Translations under genes and position numbers: made by a program
In this document: piece by piece, positions 44,950 to 52,913 of the stretch
Numbering within the stretch: position 1 is the stretch's first letter
Layout of the letters: each line of letters opens with the position of its first letter
Notes under the pieces: model-generated
Told to the model about the DNA's origin: nothing
Databases searched by the model: none
What the model saw: only the letters and a program-made list of their open reading frames with translations
Source: an uncultured Mediterranea sp.
Lineage (GTDB): Bacteria; Bacteroidota; Bacteroidia; Bacteroidales; Bacteroidaceae
DNA length: 56,586 nucleotides
Assembly (NCBI GenBank): GCA_945641355.1
Contig: CALZEQ010000002.1
Span: 1 to 56,586 of the forward strand
Reading direction: 5' to 3'

Positions 44950-45009
44950 TGAATGAAAGAATGACAGAAACTTATTATAATTAACCGTTTTAATTAAATC
45001 TTTAAAACC

Positions 45010-46497
45010 ATGTCAAAATTTACAAGAAGAGAATTCCTCAAGACAGGAGGAATGGCTTTGGCTGGTCTGACCATTGCTCCGAGCAGCATTCTGGGTAAGA
45101 GTCACGGACACGTGGCACCCACAGACCGCCTGAACATTGCCGCCGTAGGTATCGGCGGTATGGGACACTCCAACATCAATCACGTGAAAGATACGGAAAA
45201 TATCGTGGCGCTGTGCGACGTAGATTGGCGCTATGCGAAAGGCGTGTTCGACGAGTTCCCCAATGCGAAGAAGTATTGGGACTACCGCAAGATGTACGAT
45301 GAGATGGGCAAGAGTATCGATGCCGTCATCATTGCTACAGCTGACCATACACATGCCATCATCACTGCTGATGCCATGACCATGGGCAAGCACGTCTATT
45401 GCCAGAAACCGTTGACACACTCGGTGTACGAGTCGCGTCTGCTGACCCGTCTGGCAGCTTCGACGGGCGTTGTCACCCAGATGGGTAATCAGGGCTCTTC
45501 GGACGAGGGCACTGACCTGGTGTGCGAGTGGATATGGAACGGTGAAATAGGTGACGTGACGAAGGTGGAGTGTGCTACCGACCGTCCCATCTGGCCGCAG
45601 GGACTGAACGTGCCCGAGCGTGAAGACCGCATCCCCAAAACGCTGAACTGGGACCTCTTCACCGGTCCGGCCAAGCTGAATCCCTATAACGAAATCTATC
45701 ATCCCTGGAACTGGCGTGGATGGTGGGACTATGGTACAGGTGCACTGGGCGATATGGCTTGTCACATCCTGCACCAGCCCTTCCGTGCCCTGAAACTGCT
45801 CTATCCCACCAAGGTAGAAGGCTCGTCTACGTTGTTGCTCAACGCTTGTGCCCCGCAGGCTCAGCACGTCAAGCTGACCTTCCCGGCCCGTGAGAACATG
45901 CCGAAGGTGGCTATGCCCGAAGTGGAGGTACACTGGTATGACGGTGGCATGATGCCCGAACGTCCGAAGGGATTCCCCGAAGGCAAACCGTTGATGCAGA
46001 GCGGTGGTGGTCTGACCATCTTCCACGGAACGAAGGATACGCTGATCTGTGGCTGCTACGGACAGAACCCGTGGTTGCTGTCGGGACGTGTGCCCAATGC
46101 ACCGAAGGTATGCCGCCGGGTACCGAAAGCCATGAACGGCGGTCACGAAATGGACTGGGTACGTGCCTGCAAGGAGAGCCCGTCGAGCCGCGTGATGCCC
46201 AAGTCGGACTTCAGCGAAGCCGGCCCGATGAACGAAATGGTGGCTATGGGTGTACTGGCCATCCGTCTGCAAGGTCTGAACAAAACGCTGGAATGGGATG
46301 GTGCCAACATGCGCTTCACCAATATCGGCGAGAACGAAACTCTGCGTACGGTCATCAAGGACGGATTCAAGATTCACAACGGACATCCTACCTTCGACAA
46401 GACGTGGACCGACCCCGTGAACGCACGTGCCTTTGCCGAGGAACTGGTGAAACATACCTATCGCGAAGGCTGGAAGTTGCCCGATATGCCACGCTGA
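45010..46497 (+). CDS. Gfo/Idh/MocA oxidoreductase with twin-arginine signal
   Basis: This 495-residue protein has a textbook Tat signal (FTRREFLKTGGMALAGLTIA, residues 4-23), so it should be exported folded with its cofactor. The Rossmann segment AAVGIGGMGHSNI and the catalytic lysine in YCQKPLTHSVYE are present. The long C-terminal domain has NWDLFTGPAKLNPYNEIYHPWNWR, typical of the large exported subgroup. It may oxidise the C3 hydroxyl of glycosides. It starts 60 bases after the first oxidoreductase. Confidence 0.9.
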   Translation: MSKFTRREFLKTGGMALAGLTIAPSSILGKSHGHVAPTDRLNIAAVGIGGMGHSNINHVKDTENIVALCDVDWRYAKGVFDEFPNAKKYWDYRKMYDEMGKSIDAVIIATADHTHAIITADAMTMGKHVYCQKPLTHSVYESRLLTRLAASTGVVTQMGNQGSSDEGTDLVCEWIWNGEIGDVTKVECATDRPIWPQGLNVPEREDRIPKTLNWDLFTGPAKLNPYNEIYHPWNWRGWWDYGTGALGDMACHILHQPFRALKLLYPTKVEGSSTLLLNACAPQAQHVKLTFPARENMPKVAMPEVEVHWYDGGMMPERPKGFPEGKPLMQSGGGLTIFHGTKDTLICGCYGQNPWLLSGRVPNAPKVCRRVPKAMNGGHEMDWVRACKESPSSRVMPKSDFSEAGPMNEMVAMGVLAIRLQGLNKTLEWDGANMRFTNIGENETLRTVIKDGFKIHNGHPTFDKTWTDPVNARAFAEELVKHTYREGWKLPDMPR

Positions 46498-46536
46498 TAT
46501 ATCGGATTTATGCAATGATTGAATGCGTGTGAAAAC

Positions 46537-46611
46537 TGTAGGGGCGCAACGTCTTGCGCCCTGACCCCGATGTCGTGTGTGGGGTTGGGCGGAAACTATT
46601 CCGCCCCTACA
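46537..46611. repeat. 75-bp REP-like cloverleaf element
   Basis: Perfect 10-bp ends TGTAGGGGCG (46537) and CGCCCCTACA (to 46611) enclose two 8-bp hairpins, GGGCGCAA/TTGCGCCC (46542-46561) and GGGCGGAA/TTCCGCCC (46587-46606), with an ACCCC/GGGGT pairing between them. It is in the gap between the second oxidoreductase and the DUF1080 gene. Confidence 0.8.
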
Positions 46612-46651
46612 ATAAACTTAAAAACTCAAAAACTTAAAAACTCAAAACAAT

Positions 46652-47521
46652 ATGAAGAAACTGTTTTTCCCCTTGGCTTGCTGCCTCGTTGGCGGCGTGC
46701 TCGCTTCATGTGGCGGTGCAAAGAAGCAGGAGGCTGCACAGGATGCAGCTCCCACAACCACAACGTTGTCTTACTCCAAATCGCTGAAGGCTGCTGAAAC
46801 GGACAGCCTGACGCTGCCGGTGGATGCCGACGGCTACATCACCATCTTCGACGGCCAGAGCCTGGACGGATGGCGCGGCTATGGCAAGGATAAGGTGCCT
46901 TCGCGTTGGATTATTGAAGACGGATGCCTGAAGTTCTGCGGTACCGGTACCGGCGAAGGACAGACAGGTGAAGGCGGCGACCTGATTTTTGCCCACAAGT
47001 TCAAGAACTTTGAGCTGGAGCTGGAGTGGAAGATTTCAAAGGGTGGTAACTCGGGTATCTTCTACCTGGCACAGGAGGTGACCTCTACAGATAAGGACGG
47101 CAACGAAGTGCTGGAACCCATCTACATCTCGGCTCCCGAATACCAGGTGCTGGACAATGCCAACCATCCCGATGCCAAGTTGGGCAAGGAGGGCAACCGT
47201 CAGTCGGCTTCGCTGTACGACATGATTCCGGCTGTTCCGCAGAACTCCAAGCCCTTCGGCGAGTGGAACAAGGCCAAGATTATGGTATACAAAGGTACTG
47301 TGGTTCACGGACAGAACGACGAGAACGTACTTGAATATCACCTCTGGACCAAGCAATGGACAGAAATGCTGCAGGCCAGCAAGTTCAGCGAGGAGAAGTG
47401 GCCCTTGGCCTTCGAACTGCTGAACAACTGCGGTGGCGAGAACCACGAAGGCTTCATCGGTGTGCAGGACCATGGCGATGACGTGTGGTATCGCAACATT
47501 CGCGTAAAGGTACTTGACTGA
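46652..47521 (+). CDS. DUF1080 lipoprotein, probable 3-keto-glycoside hydrolase
   Basis: This 289-residue protein has a lipoprotein signal (C20 in LASCGG), then a concanavalin-like jelly roll of the DUF1080 family, with YITIFDGQSLDGWRGYG, GGDLIFAHKFKNFELELEWK and GGNSGIFYLAQEV. Members have been described as 3-keto-disaccharide hydrolases. Placed in the periplasm or on the outer membrane, it would cleave glycosides first oxidised at C3 by the exported Gfo/Idh protein. An A-rich repeat leader (46613-46651) lies directly before the start. The next gene follows after 25 bases. Confidence 0.88.
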   Translation: MKKLFFPLACCLVGGVLASCGGAKKQEAAQDAAPTTTTLSYSKSLKAAETDSLTLPVDADGYITIFDGQSLDGWRGYGKDKVPSRWIIEDGCLKFCGTGTGEGQTGEGGDLIFAHKFKNFELELEWKISKGGNSGIFYLAQEVTSTDKDGNEVLEPIYISAPEYQVLDNANHPDAKLGKEGNRQSASLYDMIPAVPQNSKPFGEWNKAKIMVYKGTVVHGQNDENVLEYHLWTKQWTEMLQASKFSEEKWPLAFELLNNCGGENHEGFIGVQDHGDDVWYRNIRVKVLD

Positions 47522-47546
47522 TTCCCCCCGATAAAGAAACATCCCT

Positions 47547-48428
47547 ATGAGAATCAAGTATCTACTGATCCTGTTGACACTCTGTATAGCCATGCCACAA
47601 GCTGCTGAAGCCCGCAAGAAGGCGAAGAAGGAAGTCGCCATACAGCTCTACTCCGTTAGAGACCTGCTGAAGGACAATGCCCAACTGGAACCGGTGCTGA
47701 AACAACTGGCTGACATGGGGTATACGGGTGTAGAGGCCGCCAGCTACAACGACGGCCGGTTCTATGGCAAGACTCCCGAGGAGTTCAGACAGCTGGTGGA
47801 GAAGTATGGACTGACCGTACTCTCCTCGCACACCACGCGCGGCCTGTCGGAGCAGGAACTGGCTTCGGGTGACTTCACGGAGGCGATGAAGTGGTGGGAC
47901 CAGTGCATCGCTGCCCATAAGGCTGCCGGCATGGAGTACATCGTCACGCCCTGGATGGATGTGCCCAAGACAGTGAAAGACTTGCAGACCTATTGCGACT
48001 ACTTCAACGAAGTTGGCCGTCGTTGCAAGGCGGCGGGGTTGAAGTATGGCTATCATAACCATGCTCATGAGTTCCAGAAGGTGGAGGGAAAGGAAGTGAT
48101 GTATGACTATATGTTGCAGCACACCGACCCTGAATGTGTCTTCTTCCAGATGGACGTCTATTGGGTGGTACGCGGCCAGAACAGTCCGGTAGACTACTTC
48201 AGCCGTTATCCCGGGCGTTTCACTATGCTCCACATCAAGGATCATCTGGAGATAGGACAGAGCGGTATGGTAGGCTTTGATGCTATCTTCAAGAATGCAG
48301 GTTTGGCAGGTACACGCCATTTGGTGGCCGAAATCGAACGATACAGCTGCCCTGTGTTGGAGAGCGTGAAACAGAGCTTAGACTATCTGTTGAAAGCACC
48401 CTTCGTACGGAAGTCGTATGCCAAATAG
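47547..48428 (+). CDS. exported sugar phosphate isomerase/epimerase-like protein
   Basis: This 293-residue protein has a signal peptide (MRIKYLLILLTLCIAMPQAAEA) and a xylose-isomerase-like TIM barrel: IQLYSVRDLLKDNAQLEPVL, GYTGVEAASY, metal-ligand segments GYHNHAHEF, FFQMDVYWV, MLHIKDH and LVAEIERY. Despite the family name it is unlikely to act on a phosphate ester in the periplasm. Related proteins act on 3-keto-glycosides or their elimination products. Last gene of the operon, ending at a strong bidirectional terminator. Confidence 0.87.
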   Translation: MRIKYLLILLTLCIAMPQAAEARKKAKKEVAIQLYSVRDLLKDNAQLEPVLKQLADMGYTGVEAASYNDGRFYGKTPEEFRQLVEKYGLTVLSSHTTRGLSEQELASGDFTEAMKWWDQCIAAHKAAGMEYIVTPWMDVPKTVKDLQTYCDYFNEVGRRCKAAGLKYGYHNHAHEFQKVEGKEVMYDYMLQHTDPECVFFQMDVYWVVRGQNSPVDYFSRYPGRFTMLHIKDHLEIGQSGMVGFDAIFKNAGLAGTRHLVAEIERYSCPVLESVKQSLDYLLKAPFVRKSYAK

Positions 48429-48485
48429 TCATTGTACCCGCTGACGGCGGAGATACGTATTTCTCCCTCGTTGCATGAGACGCAG

Positions 48486-48533
48486 AAAAACCGTGTCCCG
48501 GTCAGGCTCTCCTGACACAGGACACGGTTTTTT
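48486..48533. terminator. bidirectional terminator
   Basis: AAAAACCGTGTCC (48486-48498) pairs with GGACACGGTTTTT (48520-48532), enclosing GTCAGG/CCTGAC with a CTCT loop. The A-run and T-run flanks give a U-tract on both strands. It lies between the convergent isomerase and HTCS genes. Confidence 0.9.
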
Positions 48534-48557
48534 GATGGGTACATGTCAGCCGGCTTC

Positions 48558-51500
48558 TCAATGTGTTGTTGCAGGGTCATCGCCGTCCGCCGACGGTGTA
48601 TCGGGTGCAGTGGCGGGACGTATCTTTCGGATATATTCCGACGGCAGTTTGCCAAACTCTTCCTTGAAGCATTGGCGGAAATAGAACAGATTGTTGAAGC
48701 CAACCTGATAGGCAATCTCCGAGATGTTGTATCGTCCCTCCATCAGCAGTTGTTCAGCCCGTCGCATACGTACTTTGCGCACATACTCGTTGGTAGAGAG
48801 ACCGGTGAGGGCCTTCATCTTGCGGTAGAGTGTGGAGCTGCTCATGCAGAGCTTGTCTGAGAGGTAGCCGATGTCTATCTTGTCCTGGGCCAGCCGTTCC
48901 TCGATGAGGTGGTCGATGCGTTGGATGAAGTCGTTGTCTAACTTGTTGAGCGACTCTGCCATGATGGCGGCCTTCTGGTCGGTGGCTGCGTGCGTGCCGA
49001 AGTGGTGGGCCAGCTGTTGGCGGCTATGCAACAGGTTGTCGATGCGACTGCTCAGCAGACTGGCACTGAACGGTTTGGTGAGGTACGAGTCGGCTCCCAT
49101 CTGATACCCCTCTTCCTTGTCGGCCAGCGAGTCTTTGGCGGTGAGCAGGATGATGGGGATGTGGCTGGTGCGTATGTCCTGCTTTAGGCGGCGGCACATC
49201 TCTCCACCGTCCATCACCGGCATCATGATGTCGCTCACAATGATGTCAGGAATCTCCTTTTGTGCCTTTTCCAGTCCCTCCTTGCCTTGCGAGGCGGTAC
49301 GTACATCGAACTTGTCGGCCAGCGACTCGGCAATGTAGTCGCAGATGTCCGGATTGTCTTCTACTATCAGCAGGATGGGACGGCTGGAGGCAGGATGATC
49401 GGTAGTGATGTGCTCGGTTTCCTTCTTCTCCTTGGTATCGGCAGGGTCGGTATGGAGGGCGTTGGGATAGCTGTTGTCCGACAGCAGACGGAAGGTGAAG
49501 GTACTGCCCACGCCAGGCTGGCTCTCTACGTGGATGTCGCCTTGATGCAGTACGACAAGGTTCTTGACCAGCGACAGGCCGATGCCTGTACCTGATGCCT
49601 GATGGCTGCCTCCCTCTTGATAGTAGCGGTCGAAGATGTGGGGCAGTGCTTCAGGTTGGATGCCGAAGCCGGTGTCTGTCACCTGAATACAGGTGTAGTT
49701 GACACCCATCTGCTGTTCGCTGCTCATACGCAGGGTGATGCAGCCCCGTTCGGTGTACTTCATGGCATTGGAAATGAGATTGTCCAGAATAATCTGCACC
49801 ACCTCTTTGTCGAAATAGAGCCGGTGCTCGCCGGAGGCGATGTCAAACTGTATCTCTACGCCCGACTTCCGGTTCAGTTCCTTGTATTTCAATCCTATCT
49901 CGTACAGCAGCGGCACGATGTCGGCGCGGCATACACACAATTTCCGGTTCTGGGTCTCGGTCTTCCGAAATTCCAGTATCTGGTTAATCAGGTTCAGCAG
50001 ACGGATGGCACTTTGGTGGATGACCGATATCTTCTGGGCATCCTTGGGGGACAGCGTGTTCTCCTTCTGGATGTCCTCCAACGGCCCCAGTATCAGTGTG
50101 AGCGGGGTGCGCAGCTCGTGGGTGATGTTGGTATAGAAGCGTAGCCGTTCGTTGTTCAGCTCCTGCTCCTGTTCGCGACTCTGTTTTTCCAACTTGTAGC
50201 GCGATTCGGCCACCAATCGTTCGCGGTAGGCGTAGAATAGGATGAACACCAAAGCACAAATCAGCAGGGCATAGAGGCTCTTGGCCCACCAGGTGAGGTA
50301 GAAGGGAGGTGAGATGACGATGGAGAGCGAGGTAAGTTCGTTGCTCCACGGTTGGTTGTGCATACGGGTTTTGAGCAGTAGTTCGTAGTGTCCCGGCTTC
50401 AGGTTGCGGAAACTTACTGTGTTGGCACTGTAGGGCTTGTACCATGAGTTGTCCAGCCCTTTCATCATGTAGGCATACTCCACTTCCTGCATCAAGGCAT
50501 AGTTGGCTATGTTGAAGTGGATGGAAAAACTGTTCTGCGTGTAGGGCAGGTGTATCTCCTGCTGCTTGCCGTTCAGTGGCAGACGCTGTGGGGCTTGTGT
50601 AGGCTCGTTCAGCGGGCTGGTCATCTGGATGTCGGTCAGCATGGCTGGAGGCGACAGGCGCTCCTGCAGCACTTGTTCGGGCTGGAAGCTGCATACACCG
50701 TTGATGGAGCCGAAGTAGAAGGTTCCGTCCGTGGAGTGGGCTACGCATCCCCGGCTGAAACTGCCGATGGGCAGGTTGTCGCTATAGTCGTAGTTGTAGA
50801 AATGGTTCTGCGGTTCGTGCAGGCAGCTGATGCCTTTGTTGGTACTCACCCAGATGTGGCCTTGGCGGTCTTCGGCGATGGCCTGTATGTGGGTATTGGC
50901 CAGGCCGCTCTCACGCCGGTATACCTGGTAGGTGGTGTCGGCAGGTTGCGGGAAACAGACCAGTCCCTCGCCGGTGGCTACCCACAGCCGGTGGTCGCTG
51001 TCCTGATACAGGGCATTGATAGTGTTAGAGGGGAAGCCGTCGGACACCATGAGGTATCGCATCTCGTTCATCTGTTGGTCGTACAGTCCCAGTCCGCCTC
51101 CGAAGAAACCTACCCACAGCCTGCCTCGGGCATCTTTCAGTGCGCAGCGCACCAGGTTATTGGCCAGGTCGTAGTGCGCCTGCATCTGCCGGCTGTCACG
51201 GTCTATCAGGTAGATGCCTTCGCTGGTGCTGACGTAGAGGGTACCTTCGCCATCCTCGTAGAAGGAGCGTACATCGGCATGGGGTGCTTCGGAGAGTACC
51301 CGCTGGAAACGGTCGGTACGCGGATCGTAGCAGACGATTCCTCCGTAGAACAGTCCGAACCACAGCTGTCCTTGTGAATCGCAGAGGGAGGTTTGCACGT
51401 TGTTGCTGGGCAGATGTCCGCTCTGCACGTTATAAGTGGCTATGCGTCGGTCGCCTTCGAACACATCGATGCCGCCTCCGTCGGTACCTATCCACAGCCG

Positions 51501-52661
51501 TCCTTTCGGGTCGAAGCAGAGGGCGGAAGCTATCTTGCTGCTCAGACGATTGTTGATGGAGGGAAAGGGTGAATACTTGTAACACTTAAAGAGGGGCGGC
51601 TCGCGGCGGATGAAGTTGATGCCGCCGCCCCAGCTGCCGGCCCAGATATTGCCGAAAGAGTCTTGCAGCAGGCAACGGATGCTGGGGTTGGAGAGTCCGT
51701 ACTCGTTGTCGCCTTCGTGCAGCAGCGTGATTTTCACCTTTTCAGAGGGCTGATAGAGCGACTGCGAGAGGTCCAGTATGGCGATGCCTCCCAGTTCCAT
51801 GGCTACCCATAGTTTATTGTCGTCCATCTGGCGGATATCGTAGATGCGGTGACACAGGTGTCCGTCGGCATCGTCAAAGGTAATGAACTCCTGCTGTTCG
51901 CGGCAGTAGAGGGCCAGTCCCTTGTTGGTCCCTACCCAGATGTTGCCGTTGGGGTCGTTGTACAGGCAGGTCACTTCGTTGCCTGGCAGACTGCGAGGGT
52001 TGCCCGCTTCGTGGCGGAAGTTGCGCACCCGTTTCTCTTTCAGGGAGAGGATGCTCAGTCCATGGCTTACGTGGCCGATATAGAGCAGTCCGTCGCGTCC
52101 GTCGGCAATGGTCCAGATGTGGTCGTTGGGCAGGGTGGGGACTGTCTCGGTGTTGTAGTGGGTGAATCGGCCAGTGCGCTTGTCCAAGTGGTCCACTCCT
52201 TTCCAGTAGGTGCAGATCCACAATCCCTTCCCTTGATGGTCGGGGAAGACTTTAGTGATGTCGTCCGTAATCAGGCTCTCCGGGTTGCTCGGATCGTTGC
52301 GGTAGGTATAGAAGGTGCCGTGCTTGTAGTCGAAGCAATTCAGTCCGGCACGTTGGGTGGCTATCCACAGCAACGAGTCACGAGGGTCGTCCAGCAAGTG
52401 GTTCAGTTCGTTGCCGGACAATCCTTCCCGCTGCGACTCCTCCTCCTTGAAGAAAGAGATGAACTGCAGGCCGTCAAACTTGTTCAGTCCCTCCTCCGTG
52501 GCAAACCACAAAAAGCCCTCTTTGTCTTGGGCGATGCTGACCACATGGTTGTTGGACAATCCCTCGTGAATGCCCAGTTGCTTGATCATAAATGGCTGTC
52601 CCGACACGCTCACTGAAAGGAACGTCAGCAGGAAGATACTGAGAAAGATTCTTGCTCTCAT
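48558..52661 (-). CDS. hybrid two-component system regulator (HTCS) of the PUL
   Basis: This 1367-residue inner-membrane sensor-regulator has a signal peptide (MRARIFLSIFLLTFLSVSVSGQ), two periplasmic propellers built of repeats such as GLWICTYWKGVDHLD and RLWIGTDGGGIDVFEG, a Y_Y_Y domain, a membrane helix (about 790-812), a kinase with HELRTPL (H848) and GTGIGLSLVKNL, a receiver with D1144 in SDIMMPVMDGG, and a C-terminal AraC domain (about 1260-1360). ATG 52661 starts the signal peptide; the open frame continues 74 codons upstream without meaning. It is divergent from a SusE/F-like lipoprotein and susC, which it probably activates. Confidence 0.96.
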   Translation of the reverse strand: MRARIFLSIFLLTFLSVSVSGQPFMIKQLGIHEGLSNNHVVSIAQDKEGFLWFATEEGLNKFDGLQFISFFKEEESQREGLSGNELNHLLDDPRDSLLWIATQRAGLNCFDYKHGTFYTYRNDPSNPESLITDDITKVFPDHQGKGLWICTYWKGVDHLDKRTGRFTHYNTETVPTLPNDHIWTIADGRDGLLYIGHVSHGLSILSLKEKRVRNFRHEAGNPRSLPGNEVTCLYNDPNGNIWVGTNKGLALYCREQQEFITFDDADGHLCHRIYDIRQMDDNKLWVAMELGGIAILDLSQSLYQPSEKVKITLLHEGDNEYGLSNPSIRCLLQDSFGNIWAGSWGGGINFIRREPPLFKCYKYSPFPSINNRLSSKIASALCFDPKGRLWIGTDGGGIDVFEGDRRIATYNVQSGHLPSNNVQTSLCDSQGQLWFGLFYGGIVCYDPRTDRFQRVLSEAPHADVRSFYEDGEGTLYVSTSEGIYLIDRDSRQMQAHYDLANNLVRCALKDARGRLWVGFFGGGLGLYDQQMNEMRYLMVSDGFPSNTINALYQDSDHRLWVATGEGLVCFPQPADTTYQVYRRESGLANTHIQAIAEDRQGHIWVSTNKGISCLHEPQNHFYNYDYSDNLPIGSFSRGCVAHSTDGTFYFGSINGVCSFQPEQVLQERLSPPAMLTDIQMTSPLNEPTQAPQRLPLNGKQQEIHLPYTQNSFSIHFNIANYALMQEVEYAYMMKGLDNSWYKPYSANTVSFRNLKPGHYELLLKTRMHNQPWSNELTSLSIVISPPFYLTWWAKSLYALLICALVFILFYAYRERLVAESRYKLEKQSREQEQELNNERLRFYTNITHELRTPLTLILGPLEDIQKENTLSPKDAQKISVIHQSAIRLLNLINQILEFRKTETQNRKLCVCRADIVPLLYEIGLKYKELNRKSGVEIQFDIASGEHRLYFDKEVVQIILDNLISNAMKYTERGCITLRMSSEQQMGVNYTCIQVTDTGFGIQPEALPHIFDRYYQEGGSHQASGTGIGLSLVKNLVVLHQGDIHVESQPGVGSTFTFRLLSDNSYPNALHTDPADTKEKKETEHITTDHPASSRPILLIVEDNPDICDYIAESLADKFDVRTASQGKEGLEKAQKEIPDIIVSDIMMPVMDGGEMCRRLKQDIRTSHIPIILLTAKDSLADKEEGYQMGADSYLTKPFSASLLSSRIDNLLHSRQQLAHHFGTHAATDQKAAIMAESLNKLDNDFIQRIDHLIEERLAQDKIDIGYLSDKLCMSSSTLYRKMKALTGLSTNEYVRKVRMRRAEQLLMEGRYNISEIAYQVGFNNLFYFRQCFKEEFGKLPSEYIRKIRPATAPDTPSADGDDPATTH

Positions 52662-52687
52662 GGTATATACATGCTTGTTAAGTGCCT

Positions 52688-52695
52688 CAAAATTA
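52688..52695 (-). promoter_or_regulatory. putative -7 box of the PUL HTCS gene
   Basis: TAATTTTG on the minus strand matches TAnnTTTG, 26 bases before the start at 52661. Confidence 0.5.
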
Positions 52696-52719
52696 CATAG
52701 ATTTCTGAAATAGTAGGTG

Positions 52720-52768
52720 CACAAATCGTGCATTGAAAGATTTATGCACCTCTTCTGCATGATTTGTG
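52720..52768. promoter_or_regulatory. candidate HTCS operator, 13-bp inverted repeat
   Basis: CACAAATCGTGCA (52720-52732) and TGCATGATTTGTG (52756-52768) are complementary at 12 of 13 positions around a 23-base spacer. Extra GTGCA/TGCAC motifs lie within and beside it (GGTGCA 52717-52722, TGCACC 52745-52750). It lies between the two divergent -7 boxes. Confidence 0.6.
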
Positions 52769-52792
52769 ACGGCAGGTGAACCGTTGAAAGAT

Positions 52793-52800
52793 TACTTTTG
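52793..52800 (+). promoter_or_regulatory. putative -7 box of the SusE/F-like/susC operon
   Basis: TACTTTTG matches TAnnTTTG, 25 bases after the inverted repeat. A TTTG lies 26 bases upstream, too far for a good -33, as expected for an activator-dependent promoter. The leader to 52914 is about 105 bases and can fold (CGAACCGTCCATC 52806-52818 with GATGGAGGGTTCG 52864-52876). Confidence 0.55.
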
Positions 52801-52913
52801 CCGTGCGAACCGTCCATCGGGTGCGGAGGCGGGGGTGTAGCGACTCCTCTTCCTTCTCTTCCGGATGGAGGGTTCGGCAGCAAATTTATTGTGTAACTTT
52901 AATAATAATATGT

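Noticed and set aside
45013..46515. Minus-strand frame of 500 codons opposite the Tat-exported oxidoreductase
   Set aside because: It mirrors a clear Gfo/Idh gene codon for codon; the histidine/valine-rich translation has no family features or promoter.
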